From JAHECQ01 sp963775125 (GTDB lineage: Bacteria; Actinomycetota; Acidimicrobiia; Acidimicrobiales; SZUA-35), in contig CAVZHQ010000007.1 of the NCBI GenBank assembly GCA_963775125.1, positions 1,178,001 to 1,242,000 on the forward strand: a DNA stretch of 64,000 nt, in the 5' to 3' direction. A program made the position numbers and the translations under genes. The notes beneath the pieces were generated by a model. That model was not told where the DNA came from and ran no database searches. It worked only from the letters and a program-made list of their open reading frames with translations. Of this stretch, positions 8,207-16,413 are shown piece by piece. Each line of letters begins with the position of its first letter. Position 1 is the stretch's first letter.

Positions 8207-9718
8207 TCAGCGAGTCAGCAAGGCGATCGGTGGCGGCCGGTAGCCACCCAGCAGGGATTCGAGCAGGGCCGCGAACCTCAGCGCCGTGTGGTCCTCGAGG
8301 TAAGGCGCCACGATCTGGATACCGACCGGAAGGCCCTGATCGGTGACCCCGATCGGGATGACCGTCGACGGCAGGTACACGTACCCAATGAACGTCGTCC
8401 AGGCGATGAGATCGGCATACGGTCGATCGACGCCGTCGACGTGCAGGGTGCGGCTGTACAGGCTCCCCTCCTGAGTGTGGGGGAAGGCGGCGGTGAAGGC
8501 CACCGGGCACAGCAGGATGTCGACGTCTTCGAAGAACCTGGCCCACTGCCGGCGGTGCCCGAGCCGTCGATCGTTCAGCGCCAGCCAGTCTCGGTGACGG
8601 ATGGTCGACGCCTGGGCCCGCATGCGCGTCGGGAGCGGCAACGACTCGTCGTCTGCCTGCACGACCTGCCGTGCGTACTCCTCGTCGTCACGGGCGGGGC
8701 TGGTTGCCGCGGACACGAGTGGAAGTCCGACGTCCCACACCTCGGACAACTCGACGCCTGGACGCGCCCCCCGATCGACCGACGCGCCACCCCGCTCGAT
8801 CACGCTGGTCGCAGCGTCGAGAAGCGCAAGCACATCGGACGCGACCGGGCAGGTTGCGTCGTCGAGCCAAGCAGCAACCCGAAAGTCGGACAGCGTCTGG
8901 TGACGAGGCGGTGGCAGCGTGGCCTTCCACACCGTCGACCGCTCGGGCGTCGGACCGGCGAGGACGCCCATCATCAACTGCAGATCATCCACGGAACGGG
9001 CCAGAGGGCCGAAGACGTTGACATCGGGTTCGGCGCTGCCGCCGTTGACATGATCGAGGTAGCCGAGTTGGGGTACGAGGCCGTAGCTGGGCTTGTGACC
9101 GCAAACACCCGAGAAATGGGCAGGCAAGCGGACCGAGCCGCCGATGTCGGTGCCCAGCTCCACGCTCGTCAGACCGGCGGAAACGGCGGCCGCCGCTCCT
9201 CCGCTGGATCCACCGGGGCCGCGAGACAGGTCCCACGGATTGTTGGTCGTGCCGAACATGCTGTTGAACGCCTGAACATCGCCGGACCAGCGCGGAAGGT
9301 TGGTCTTGCCCATCACCACCACGCCCTGCGCCTTCAACGCCGCCACGGCCGGCGCGTCCTCGGTCGGCACATGATCGGCCAGTTCCGTCGCGCCGCCAGT
9401 GCTTCGCATCCCCGCCGTGGCCACCGCATCCTTGATCGTCATCGGCAGTCCGTGCAGACATCCGAGCTCGTCGTCGGCGCGCTGCAGCCGGGCCTCATCG
9501 GCTTGGTCCGCGAGGCGGCGCGCGCCCTCTACATCGAGGGTCACCACGGCGTTGATCGACGGATTCAGTGCGTCGATACGGTGGAGGTAGTGGTCGAGCA
9601 GCTCGCGGCTCGAGAGTTCCCGGGCCCGAAGCAGCGCCAACAGTTCGGTGGCGGAACGGAGACCGAGGTTGTTCCCCGTCGTGAGATCGGGACTCGTTGG
9701 ATCGGGCGGGTTCTGCAT
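8207..9718 (-). CDS. Amidase (amidase signature family)
   Basis: A 503-residue amidase-signature enzyme hydrolysing an amide or related C-N bond. The Ser-cisSer-Lys triad is visible: Lys in LPMTIKDAVATAG near residue 97, the cis-Ser in the GPGGSSGGAAAAVSAG stretch and the nucleophile in TDIGGSVRLPA. It lies upstream of the SDR on the same strand with 45 bp between. Family members act on fatty amides, aryl amides or glutamyl-tRNA; no gatB or gatC lies near, so a small-molecule amidase is more likely than GatA. Confidence 0.93.
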   Translation of the reverse strand: MQNPPDPTSPDLTTGNNLGLRSATELLALLRARELSSRELLDHYLHRIDALNPSINAVVTLDVEGARRLADQADEARLQRADDELGCLHGLPMTIKDAVATAGMRSTGGATELADHVPTEDAPAVAALKAQGVVVMGKTNLPRWSGDVQAFNSMFGTTNNPWDLSRGPGGSSGGAAAAVSAGLTSVELGTDIGGSVRLPAHFSGVCGHKPSYGLVPQLGYLDHVNGGSAEPDVNVFGPLARSVDDLQLMMGVLAGPTPERSTVWKATLPPPRHQTLSDFRVAAWLDDATCPVASDVLALLDAATSVIERGGASVDRGARPGVELSEVWDVGLPLVSAATSPARDDEEYARQVVQADDESLPLPTRMRAQASTIRHRDWLALNDRRLGHRRQWARFFEDVDILLCPVAFTAAFPHTQEGSLYSRTLHVDGVDRPYADLIAWTTFIGYVYLPSTVIPIGVTDQGLPVGIQIVAPYLEDHTALRFAALLESLLGGYRPPPIALLTR

Positions 9719-9793
9719 TCGGTGTTCCGTCCCTTCGTAACTCGGATGGATGCCGGTTCGGACCCGGCTGGCCGGGGCTGCCAGAATGAGACG

Positions 9794-10849
9794 ATGAGCA
9801 CCGACCAGCAGATCTCATCGGCGTCCCCTGACGGCATCGACTCCAGCGCAGTCACCCGCTGGATGTCCGACCATACCGAGATCTCGTCGCCACTGCAGTT
9901 CGATCTCATCGCCGGCGGCCGGTCCAACATGACCTTCACCGTCACCGACGCGGAAGGCCGGCGCTTCGTCCTTCGTCGCCCGCCCCTCGGCCCGCTGCTC
10001 CCGAGCGCGCACGACATGGCCCGCGAGTACCGCCTCATGGACGCGCTTGCGGCCAGCCCGGTCCCGGTTCCCCGTCTGGTCGGCCTGTGCCAGGACCCTT
10101 CGGTCAACGACCGCGACTTCTATGTGATGCACCACCTCGACGGGATCGTGGTCCGCGACATCGAGATCGGTCGGTCCCTTCCCGAGGCGGTGCGCACGCG
10201 CATGTGTCACGAGCTGGTCGACACCCTGTGTGCCTTGCACCGGGTCGACATCGACGCCGTCGGCCTCGGCGACCTGGCCAAGCGCGGTGGCTACATCGAA
10301 CGTCAGATCAAACGCTGGTCGGGCCAGTGGGAGCAGTCCAAGACCCGAGACATACCTCTCATCGACGCGGTTCGCGACACCTTGGCCAGTCGCGCCCCCG
10401 CGGACGCGGTCACCACCATCGCCCACGGCGATTACCGATTGTCGAACTGCATGATGGATCCGGCGGGTCCGGTTGCCGGCGTACTCGACTGGGAGCTGTG
10501 CACCCTCGGTGACCCGCTGGCGGACCTCGCCGGACTCCTCGGTTACTGGTACGAACCCGGCGAACCCGACCCTCGCGGCGACAACGAGACCACCAGCCTT
10601 CCCGGCTTCCTGAGCCGGGACGAGATCGCCGGCCTCTACGCCGAGCAGATGCAGGTGTCCCTCGAATCGGTCGACTACTACCGGGCGTTCGCCAGCTGGC
10701 GTCTGGCCTGCATCGGTGAGGGCGTCTACGCCCGCTACCTCAACGGCCAGCAAGGTCACCAGGACGAAGAACTCGACCTCGACCAGTACAAGATCACCGT
10801 CGCCCGCCGAGTCGAGGTCGCCGCCGCCCTCCTCGGTCTGACGTCCTAG
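9794..10849 (+). CDS. ACAD10/11-like phosphotransferase (APH family)
   Basis: The protein has 351 residues. The N-terminal lobe has FDLIAGGRSNMTFTV and FVLRRPP, the usual start of ACAD10/11-type kinase domains. The catalytic loop is IAHGDYRLSNCMMD, and VLDWELCTLGDPLADLA carries the Mg-binding Asp. In mammals the homologous domain phosphorylates 4-hydroxyacyl-CoAs so that they can be degraded; bacterial homologues usually sit near acyl-CoA dehydrogenases. The start ATG is chosen where family similarity begins. It is divergent from the amidase, with 75 bp between start codons. Confidence 0.92.
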   Translation: MSTDQQISSASPDGIDSSAVTRWMSDHTEISSPLQFDLIAGGRSNMTFTVTDAEGRRFVLRRPPLGPLLPSAHDMAREYRLMDALAASPVPVPRLVGLCQDPSVNDRDFYVMHHLDGIVVRDIEIGRSLPEAVRTRMCHELVDTLCALHRVDIDAVGLGDLAKRGGYIERQIKRWSGQWEQSKTRDIPLIDAVRDTLASRAPADAVTTIAHGDYRLSNCMMDPAGPVAGVLDWELCTLGDPLADLAGLLGYWYEPGEPDPRGDNETTSLPGFLSRDEIAGLYAEQMQVSLESVDYYRAFASWRLACIGEGVYARYLNGQQGHQDEELDLDQYKITVARRVEVAAALLGLTS

Positions 10850-10894
10850 CCCAACCCGCACCGCGCCCCACCGGGTTCGCCCCCCACGGCGACC

Positions 10895-11036
10895 CGAACC
10901 TCCGGCTGGAGACGTCGATCCCTGCGAACCTCCGGCTGGAGACGTCGATCCCTACGAACCTCCGGCTGGAGACGTCGGAAACCGACGCCTGGGGCCGGAG
11001 GTTCGCACGGGGTGACGCTTGGAGCCGGAGGTTGCG
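10895..11036. repeat. Array of 30-bp units: three direct and two inverted copies
   Basis: Direct copies of CGAACCTCCGGCTGGAGACG begin at 10895, 10925 and 10955. Reverse-complement copies with the core GCCGGAGGTT begin at 10984 and 11014. All starts are spaced by 29 or 30 bp. The array fills the space between two convergent genes (plus-strand kinase and minus-strand AhpD-like gene). Facing copies can pair into a long hairpin, so it may end transcription from both sides. No spacers occur, so it is not CRISPR. Confidence 0.85.
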
Positions 11037-11058
11037 AGTGGTGGTTCGGGGTGGGAAC

Positions 11059-11616
11059 TCAGGCGGGTGGGGTCCAGGAGTCGGGGCGGATGCCGAACGC
11101 TTCGATGAAGCGCTGCCAGCCCGACGCCACAGCCAGGGCAGCGCCCAGTTCGAGGATCTGCCGGTTGCTGAAGTGCTCGGTCATCTCGGCGTGGAACTCG
11201 GGGGTCACGACGGGATCATCGCTCGTGAGGACATCGGCCAGCCGGAGGGCCGTGATGGTGGCGGCGGGGAGGTCGGCGTGATCGAGGTCACCGAGCGCAG
11301 CGTCGACGTCGGTGGTCTGGATGCGCTTGCCCATCAACGATGAGCTTCGGGCCAGGCTTCAATGCACACAGTGGTTCCGCTGGGCCAACCGGATCCGGCA
11401 GAGCTCGACGAGGGCGGGGTCGAGCGACGAACGGTCGGTGTAGATGAACGACGTCCAGTCGAGGAACATGCTCAGGACTTCGGGCTGGTTCGCCAAGGTC
11501 AGGAAAAGGTTGTCGTCCTTGTAGGCCTTCTCGAACCAGACGTCCTTGCGGTGCTTGAGATCGTCGGGAAGCGTGTCGGGGTCGGCTTTGGGCAGGTAGC
11601 CGTGGTCGTTGGCCAT
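11059..11616 (-). CDS. AhpD/carboxymuconolactone-decarboxylase-like selenoprotein (CxxU, UGA read through)
   Basis: Open frames 11616-11362 and 11358-11059 are in the same frame, split only by TGA at 11361-11359. Read through, they form a 185-residue CMD-family protein. AhpD proteins are thiol-disulfide peroxidase components using E-x11-C-x-x-C. Here E71 is followed by x11, C83, V, H, then the UGA at codon 86, so the UGA takes the place of the second redox Cys. The His usually three residues on is an Arg. Similarity continues past the UGA: the C-terminal part FSNRQILELGAALAVASGW is a normal CMD helix. A hairpin lies 13 nt downstream. It is last in an operon after a Nudix gene. Alternative: nonsense mutation or a TGC misread. 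Confidence 0.8.
11329..11345 (-). promoter_or_regulatory. Predicted bacterial SECIS hairpin after the UGA of the AhpD-like gene
   Basis: On the minus strand GCTCATC pairs with GATGGGC (seven pairs, one G-U) around a GTT loop. The loop begins after 20 nt from the UGA. This fits the bacterial SECIS pattern as I recall it: apical loop about 16-37 nt from the UGA with a G in the first two loop bases. It lies inside the coding sequence, as bacterial SECIS elements do. Confidence 0.65.
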
Positions 11617-11625
11617 ACCCGCACC

Positions 11626-12042
11626 TTAGTAAAGCGAATGCTCCCGGAGGAATTCACAGAGGCCGGCCACGACGTTGGTCGAGTCGAGGTCGGGCAACGC
11701 CACCCAGGCGGCACTGGCGGCGTCGTCTCCGGCACACAGCACCGGCAGCCCCGCCCCGGGTTCGCACGGCTCGGCCGGTTGGGCCAGGAAGTCCATGATG
11801 ACGAAATGGAAGTGCGGGCTGATGCGCTCGACCCAACCCACAAATGCCCCGCAACGCACCTGCAGCCCTGTTTCCTCCAGGACTTCGCGCTCGACCGCTT
11901 CGGCCAGCGTCTCCCCCGGCTCGACCCGTCCGCCGGGCACCGACCACTCACCGACAGCGGGCGGGCGCCCGCGCTCGATCAACAGCAAATGGGCCTCGAC
12001 GATCACGATGGCGCCGACGGCGATCTCGGCGCGATCAGCCAT
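11626..12042 (-). CDS. Nudix hydrolase
   Basis: The protein has 138 residues. The Nudix box is complete: GGRVEPGETLAEAVEREV followed by LEETGL, matching G-x5-E-x7-R-E-U-x-E-E-x-G-U. Such enzymes hydrolyse nucleoside diphosphates linked to another group, often oxidised nucleotides, with Mg bound by the Glu residues. The ATG was chosen because the family strand (EIAVGAIVIV) begins soon after it, and it overlaps the GNAT stop by eight bases. The AhpD-like selenoprotein starts nine bases after its stop, which suggests co-expression and perhaps an oxidative-stress theme. Confidence 0.92.
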   Translation of the reverse strand: MADRAEIAVGAIVIVEAHLLLIERGRPPAVGEWSVPGGRVEPGETLAEAVEREVLEETGLQVRCGAFVGWVERISPHFHFVIMDFLAQPAEPCEPGAGLPVLCAGDDAASAAWVALPDLDSTNVVAGLCEFLREHSLY

Positions 12043-12505
12043 CGCCCGGCTCGAGCGCAAGGTTGACCACGAGCAGCCGAGCCTTGAGTCCGAAGGATTC
12101 GAAGAAGTTCTTGGTTTCCCGGTCGCCGGGAAGGGCGTGGGCGTCGATCGAGGCGCAACCGGCGTCACGGAGCAAGGTGATGACGAGGTTCATCATCGCC
12201 TCGCCGATGCCGGCACCGCGAGCATCGGGATGAACGGTCAACGATTCGATTCGCCCCAGGAGCGACTGATCCTGGAGGCGCTCGGTCGTGAACACGGTGT
12301 AGCCGAGCACCACGTCGTCGTAGGTGCCGACGATGGCCCGCCCCGCGCCGACAGCGGCTGCAATACGCTGGGGCTCGCCTGCCGCCTCACGCCCGAGGAA
12401 GACCGACGCGCCCCGGGCGCCTTCGAGTGTCGCTTCGACCGCTTCGGCGATGGATTGCATGGCCGGCACGTCGGCGGGCAGGGCCGGCCGGGCCGACTCG
12501 GTCAC
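12035..12505 (-). CDS. GNAT-family N-acetyltransferase
   Basis: The protein has 156 residues, GTG start overlapping the previous stop (GTGA). The acetyl-CoA binding stretch LTVHPDARGAGIGEAMMN near residue 90 is the R/Q-x-x-G-x-G/A motif of the fold. The C-terminal LPGDRETKNFFESFGLKAR is a typical motif B helix. The acceptor cannot be told from sequence. It is translationally linked to the unknown protein upstream and the Nudix gene downstream. Confidence 0.88.
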   Translation of the reverse strand: MTESARPALPADVPAMQSIAEAVEATLEGARGASVFLGREAAGEPQRIAAAVGAGRAIVGTYDDVVLGYTVFTTERLQDQSLLGRIESLTVHPDARGAGIGEAMMNLVITLLRDAGCASIDAHALPGDRETKNFFESFGLKARLLVVNLALEPGDG

Positions 12506-13047
12506 GCCGGGTCGAGAAGTTGGTCGAGTTTGGCCAGGATGGTCTTGCGCTTGCGTCCGGCGAGTTCGTAGGACCGAATCTCGGCCAACGCATCGGGGCC
12601 GAGCGGGTCCAACAGCCCAAGGACCTCGCGGGCGGAACGCTGGTCGTAGCCGGCGATGCCGCCGACGTCACCCTGCCGGGACACGGCCTCGGGCGCCGCA
12701 GCCGGGGATTCGGACGCAGGCGCTTCGGAGGGAGGCGGGGACGCCGAAGGTTTCGCACCGCCGGGAACGCCGAGCGCAACACCGGCTTCGACGAGCACTC
12801 GGGCCAACGGACCAGCAAGCGAACCGGCGAGCGATTCGAGCGTCTTCTTGACCTGCTTCTCGACCTCTTCAGGGCCTCGTTGAGCGGCCATCTGCGCCGC
12901 CAATTTCGCCAACTGCGTCTGGCTACGGCCGCGCTTGACCAAGCGTTCGAGCACTTGGTCCCGCTCCCAGAGCAGGCCCAGCGGCGCGTAGATGAGCAGA
13001 TCGGCCAGACGGTCCGACAGGTCGGGGGCGTCAGCCGGTTCGGTCAT
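12502..13047 (-). CDS. Hypothetical protein with Ala/Pro-rich linker
   Basis: The protein has 181 residues, not recognised. The N-terminal half is helical and amphipathic (LSDRLADLLIYAPLGLLWERD, then a charged coiled stretch around residues 40-75), the middle from about 95 to 125 is Pro/Ala/Ser-rich, and the C-terminal 55 residues form a second helical block ending in KTILAKLDQLLDPA. The two blocks share a helical-hairpin look and could bind each other or a partner. The ATG overlaps the upstream stop by four bases, and its own stop overlaps the GNAT start. Confidence 0.7.
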   Translation of the reverse strand: MTEPADAPDLSDRLADLLIYAPLGLLWERDQVLERLVKRGRSQTQLAKLAAQMAAQRGPEEVEKQVKKTLESLAGSLAGPLARVLVEAGVALGVPGGAKPSASPPPSEAPASESPAAAPEAVSRQGDVGGIAGYDQRSAREVLGLLDPLGPDALAEIRSYELAGRKRKTILAKLDQLLDPA

Positions 13048-13595
13048 CCCGCCGGCCGGTGCAGTTCGATACCGTCGCCCATGGGGCACGGAATGTTCAG
13101 CTGAGCTCTGCTGACCACGAGGAAACAAAGCCCGCACAGGAACTCGTCGCCGCGCTTGGCCGGCACGGTCGGGTTGCCTTCCTCGCCGTCTGGCTCTTCT
13201 TCCTCGTCGTCCTCGTCATCGGACGCAGCCATGCGATCGCGGAGGATTTCCTCGAGGTCGGCCTCGACGTCGTCAGGATCGGTCTCCTCGTCGTCGTCGT
13301 CCTCGTCCTCTTCGCCTCGGCGAACGCGCACCCGGGGCTCGGCCGCTTCTTCCTCTTCCTCCTCGACGACCACGACGTCGAACTCTTCGTCGAGTTCGCC
13401 GACGAGTTCGTCATCGAGCTCGTCATCCAGTTCGAGCGCGGGGTCGAGCACATCTTCGAGATCCACATCGTCGAGGCTGTCGACGTCATCGAGAGCGTCG
13501 ACGTCGTCTTCGTCGTCGAGACTGGCGTCATCGCCGAGGGCGAGATCCTCCAACTCATCGTCGGCCATCTCGATGTCGTCATCGTCATCACTCAT
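13044..13595 (-). CDS. Highly acidic protein with C-terminal Cys-rich knuckle
   Basis: The protein has 183 residues. The first 140 are almost all Asp/Glu with a short basic patch (PRVRVRRG). The last 35 read GDEFLCGLCFLVVSRAQL, then I-P-C-P. The D-E-F-x-C-x-x-C-F-L-V-x-x-x-x-Q-L signature resembles the end of actinobacterial DUF4193 proteins, which have the same D-E-F-T-C-x-x-C-F-L-V pattern in a small acidic protein; here the acidic arm is far longer. Function is unknown. The long acidic stretch could mimic nucleic acid or bind metal. First gene of the overlapping operon that ends with the AhpD-like selenoprotein. Confidence 0.8.
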   Translation of the reverse strand: MSDDDDDIEMADDELEDLALGDDASLDDEDDVDALDDVDSLDDVDLEDVLDPALELDDELDDELVGELDEEFDVVVVEEEEEEAAEPRVRVRRGEEDEDDDDEETDPDDVEADLEEILRDRMAASDDEDDEEEEPDGEEGNPTVPAKRGDEFLCGLCFLVVSRAQLNIPCPMGDGIELHRPAG

Positions 13596-13719
13596 GCGGG
13601 CACCACCAACAAGCCTGGAAGAAAAACCGTCCTCGACGCAGCAACGCGCGATTCGGGGCGGACTCTACACACTCCGAGCCCACCTGCACGGCATCAGGCA
13701 AGACTTCTCCCCTACCAGG

Positions 13720-14652
13720 TCAGTTGGAGGTGAAGAACTGACGATGCACCAACACATTCTCGATGTAGAGCTCGGTCGACGGATACAGCGGACCGTTCGA
13801 GACCGAGGTTGGTCCCTGGTAGTAGCCGGCGATGGCACGCCGCTCGTCGCCACCCATTCGGTCGAGCAGCCAACGGACGTAGCGAGCGCTGATGCGAATG
13901 TTTTCCTCGGGGTTGGCGGCCGACAACTCGGGGCGTCCGATCAGACTGGTGGCCACCCACACCTCGGTCACGGGCATGAGCTGCCCGATGCCTCGCGCCC
14001 CCTTGTTCGAGAGGGCTGCGTTGTTCCAGCCCGACTCCTGCCACGCAATCGCCATCAGGAGATCGACCGGGATGTTGTTGGCGGCAGCCCACTTCTCGAA
14101 ATGCGGGATGAGGGCCAGCCGCTCGGGCATGTCGACGATGCGCTGCGGCAGGCCGGGGTAGGTCCCGCTCGACGCCACGGCGATCCCCGACCCGGCAGGA
14201 ACCTGGAGCTTCTGACCGATCCGAATGGTATGCCGGTCGGCCAGCTCGTTGAGTTCGGCCAGCTCCCGGGTGGAGATGCCTGCACCGAGGGCGATCTCGC
14301 TGAGGGTGTCGCCCGGCTTCACTTCGTAGGTCACGGTCGAGGCTGCCGCTCCCGGGCCACCAGCGGAACCACCGGATGGAATGACCAGGGTCTGGCCGAC
14401 CCGGACATGGTTGGCATCGGCCAGACCGTTGGCTTGGACCAGGGCAGCAACCGGGACGCCGGTGCGGACCGCAACGTGGGACAAGGTCTCGTGCTCCCGC
14501 ACCGTGTAGTTCTCCTCGGCGGAAACCGGCTGCGCGCCGACCATCGCGACGAGACCGACGACACCAGCGACCGCCAATCCGGCGGTTGCGCTGCGGAGCG
14601 CTCGGCGGGCTGCGAGGTTGACGCTTCGATTGCTGACGGGATGTGACAACAT
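13720..14652 (-). CDS. Secreted LysM-SLT peptidoglycan transglycosylase
   Basis: The protein has 310 residues from the chosen ATG, which gives a basic n-region, a hydrophobic core and a signal-peptidase site near AQPVSA; an in-frame ATG 12 codons earlier is possible. Two LysM repeats follow (YTVREHETLSHVAVRTG and YEVKPGDTLSEIALGAG), then a lytic transglycosylase domain: MAIAWQESGWNNAALSNKG with the catalytic Glu, GARGIGQLMP and AGYYQG. It is likely exported to the wall, where it cleaves glycan strands during growth or division. Confidence 0.9.
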   Translation of the reverse strand: MLSHPVSNRSVNLAARRALRSATAGLAVAGVVGLVAMVGAQPVSAEENYTVREHETLSHVAVRTGVPVAALVQANGLADANHVRVGQTLVIPSGGSAGGPGAAASTVTYEVKPGDTLSEIALGAGISTRELAELNELADRHTIRIGQKLQVPAGSGIAVASSGTYPGLPQRIVDMPERLALIPHFEKWAAANNIPVDLLMAIAWQESGWNNAALSNKGARGIGQLMPVTEVWVATSLIGRPELSAANPEENIRISARYVRWLLDRMGGDERRAIAGYYQGPTSVSNGPLYPSTELYIENVLVHRQFFTSN

Positions 14653-14753
14653 GTCGAACCCATCGGAGGTTTCCAGGCAAAGATGAGCCATTCGGACCAC
14701 CGTATCCAGAATCCGTGGGCCAAACGGTTCGGGCCATCCGGCCCAGCGTCAGG

Positions 14754-16394
14754 TCAGTTGAGCCCGAGCTCGGTCCGGCGCGCCTCGGCCCGCCGTTCGG
14801 CCTCGAGCCGCTCGAGGTCGGTCTCGGTGGAGTGATTGACGAATCGCATCATCTCGGCGATGGCGTGATGACCAGCAGTGTCGGCGATCGCCCGATGCAT
14901 CTGCTGGGCGACGGTGCGGTAGGCCGGATGACCCTGCGGCGTCGAGCGAAGCTCGAGCAGATGCATCGCCGACCGTGCGTTGAGGTTGAACGAGAAGCGA
15001 ACCCGGTACGCGAGCGAGACGGCGTACGACGACTGCGGCCCGAACGATGGCTCGAGCACTTCGAACAAGCTGTGCGACCGCTCCATGGCGGCGTCGAACT
15101 GCGCGGCGACGCCAGCTTCCTCGACCAGTTCCGGGCGGGTGTAGCCGTGGCGGGTGGTGAGCTGCTGCCATTCGACGGTGAGCATGCGGTGTCGCTGCAG
15201 GTCACGAAATGCCCCGTAGTCGGCCAGGACGTCGAATCGGTAGAAGGGCCGCTCGATCGCCCGACCCGGGCGGTGGCGGCGGTTGCGACGGTCGCCGCAG
15301 TAGGTGCGGACGACCCGGATGCGCTCGTCGACGCTCATGGCCCGCGCCAGCGCTTCGAGGTCGCGCTCGGGGCGGTCGGTGTAGGGGTAGAGCATGGCCG
15401 CAACGACCTTGATCTCGGCGTCGGGGTCGAAATCGACGAGGTCGACCATCGGTTCGGTGTCCGGCGGCGCGGGTGGGACCAACTCGGCGGCGAGGCCTTC
15501 CATCGCGGTGCGGGTCGTCGCCAGATAGTCGACCCATTCGCCCCCGCGTTCGGGGATGTCGACGCGCCGCACGAACGACGGGATGACCTTGCGCAGCTCG
15601 GTCAGGATGAGATCGGCGTAGCTGCGCGCTTCGGGCAACGGGTGGGCCCGGAGGCGCAGGAGCATCTGCTCATAGGCCTGACCCGAGCCATACATGCCGA
15701 CGTTGGACTGCGCCGCCGCGGGCAGGATGCCACGAATGGCGTCGAGGGCCTTCGCCTTCACCGCCATGCGGTAGATGAAGTCGCTGTCGGCCGGGTTCTT
15801 GGGCGTCGTCTGGCGGACGTGATCGGCAACGATGGGTGCCAGCTCGGCGTAGCTGTCGAAGAGCCGGTCCATGTCGCCGACGTAGCGAGTTCCGAGCTCG
15901 GACGACAGGACCTCGGGGTCTCGGTAGAACCGGTACCGGCCGCCGGCCCGACTGTCGTAGGCGATGTAGCGGGTCGATTGTTCGAGGTAGGAGGCAAGCC
16001 GCCCCCACTCGAGTGCCTTGGTCAGCAGATTCGATGCCTGTTCGCAGGCCAGGTGCACGCCGCCGAGTTGGGCCACCGAGTCGTCGCCGTACTCGACGAA
16101 CACCCGCTCGTAGAGTTCCTCGGCCCGATCGAGGCCGATGGTGGCGTCGATGCTGGCGTCGCCTTCGATGTCGAGCTCCCCCACGAACTCGTCGAGGAAC
16201 AGGCGACGCAGACTCTTGGCCGAGCGTGAGTAGCGGGCGAACAACGCCCCTTTCACAACCTCCGGAAGGTTGACCAACGCGAAAACAGGCTGATCGAGGT
16301 TGGTGAAATAGCGTCGAAGAACATCTTGCTCCTCGGACGTGAATTCCTCCACCACATACGCACCCACGGCGACAGAGGGTATTGGCACCAGCAC
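14754..16394 (-). CDS. Tandem ThyX-like (FAD-dependent thymidylate synthase) protein
   Basis: About 546 residues; GTG starts at 16394, 16388 and 16367 are all possible. It contains two ThyX-like halves. ThyX enzymes make dTMP from dUMP with FAD and carry R-H-R-x7-S. The first half has ASYLEQSTRYIAYD, keeping the S-x-x-x-x-S-T-R-Y part but with WGR for RHR. The second half (near residue 410) has RHRMLTVEWQQLTTR, keeping RHR but not the Ser. So neither half has a full signature. Double-length ThyX-like proteins occur in actinobacteria; whether they make dTMP is unclear. The upstream gene is a DAGK-like domain. Confidence 0.8.
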   Translation of the reverse strand: MLVPIPSVAVGAYVVEEFTSEEQDVLRRYFTNLDQPVFALVNLPEVVKGALFARYSRSAKSLRRLFLDEFVGELDIEGDASIDATIGLDRAEELYERVFVEYGDDSVAQLGGVHLACEQASNLLTKALEWGRLASYLEQSTRYIAYDSRAGGRYRFYRDPEVLSSELGTRYVGDMDRLFDSYAELAPIVADHVRQTTPKNPADSDFIYRMAVKAKALDAIRGILPAAAQSNVGMYGSGQAYEQMLLRLRAHPLPEARSYADLILTELRKVIPSFVRRVDIPERGGEWVDYLATTRTAMEGLAAELVPPAPPDTEPMVDLVDFDPDAEIKVVAAMLYPYTDRPERDLEALARAMSVDERIRVVRTYCGDRRNRRHRPGRAIERPFYRFDVLADYGAFRDLQRHRMLTVEWQQLTTRHGYTRPELVEEAGVAAQFDAAMERSHSLFEVLEPSFGPQSSYAVSLAYRVRFSFNLNARSAMHLLELRSTPQGHPAYRTVAQQMHRAIADTAGHHAIAEMMRFVNHSTETDLERLEAERRAEARRTELGLN

Positions 16395-16413
16395 GCTGAA
16401 CGGTGGACCCTCG

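Noticed and set aside
10895..11036. CRISPR array
   Set aside because: Units are adjacent without variable spacers, include inverted copies, and no cas genes are near.
13059..13733. Open frames opposite the acidic protein gene, coding hydrophobic or Ser-rich strings
   Set aside because: These are mirror readings of the GAC/GAG-rich gene; no start site or family signal.
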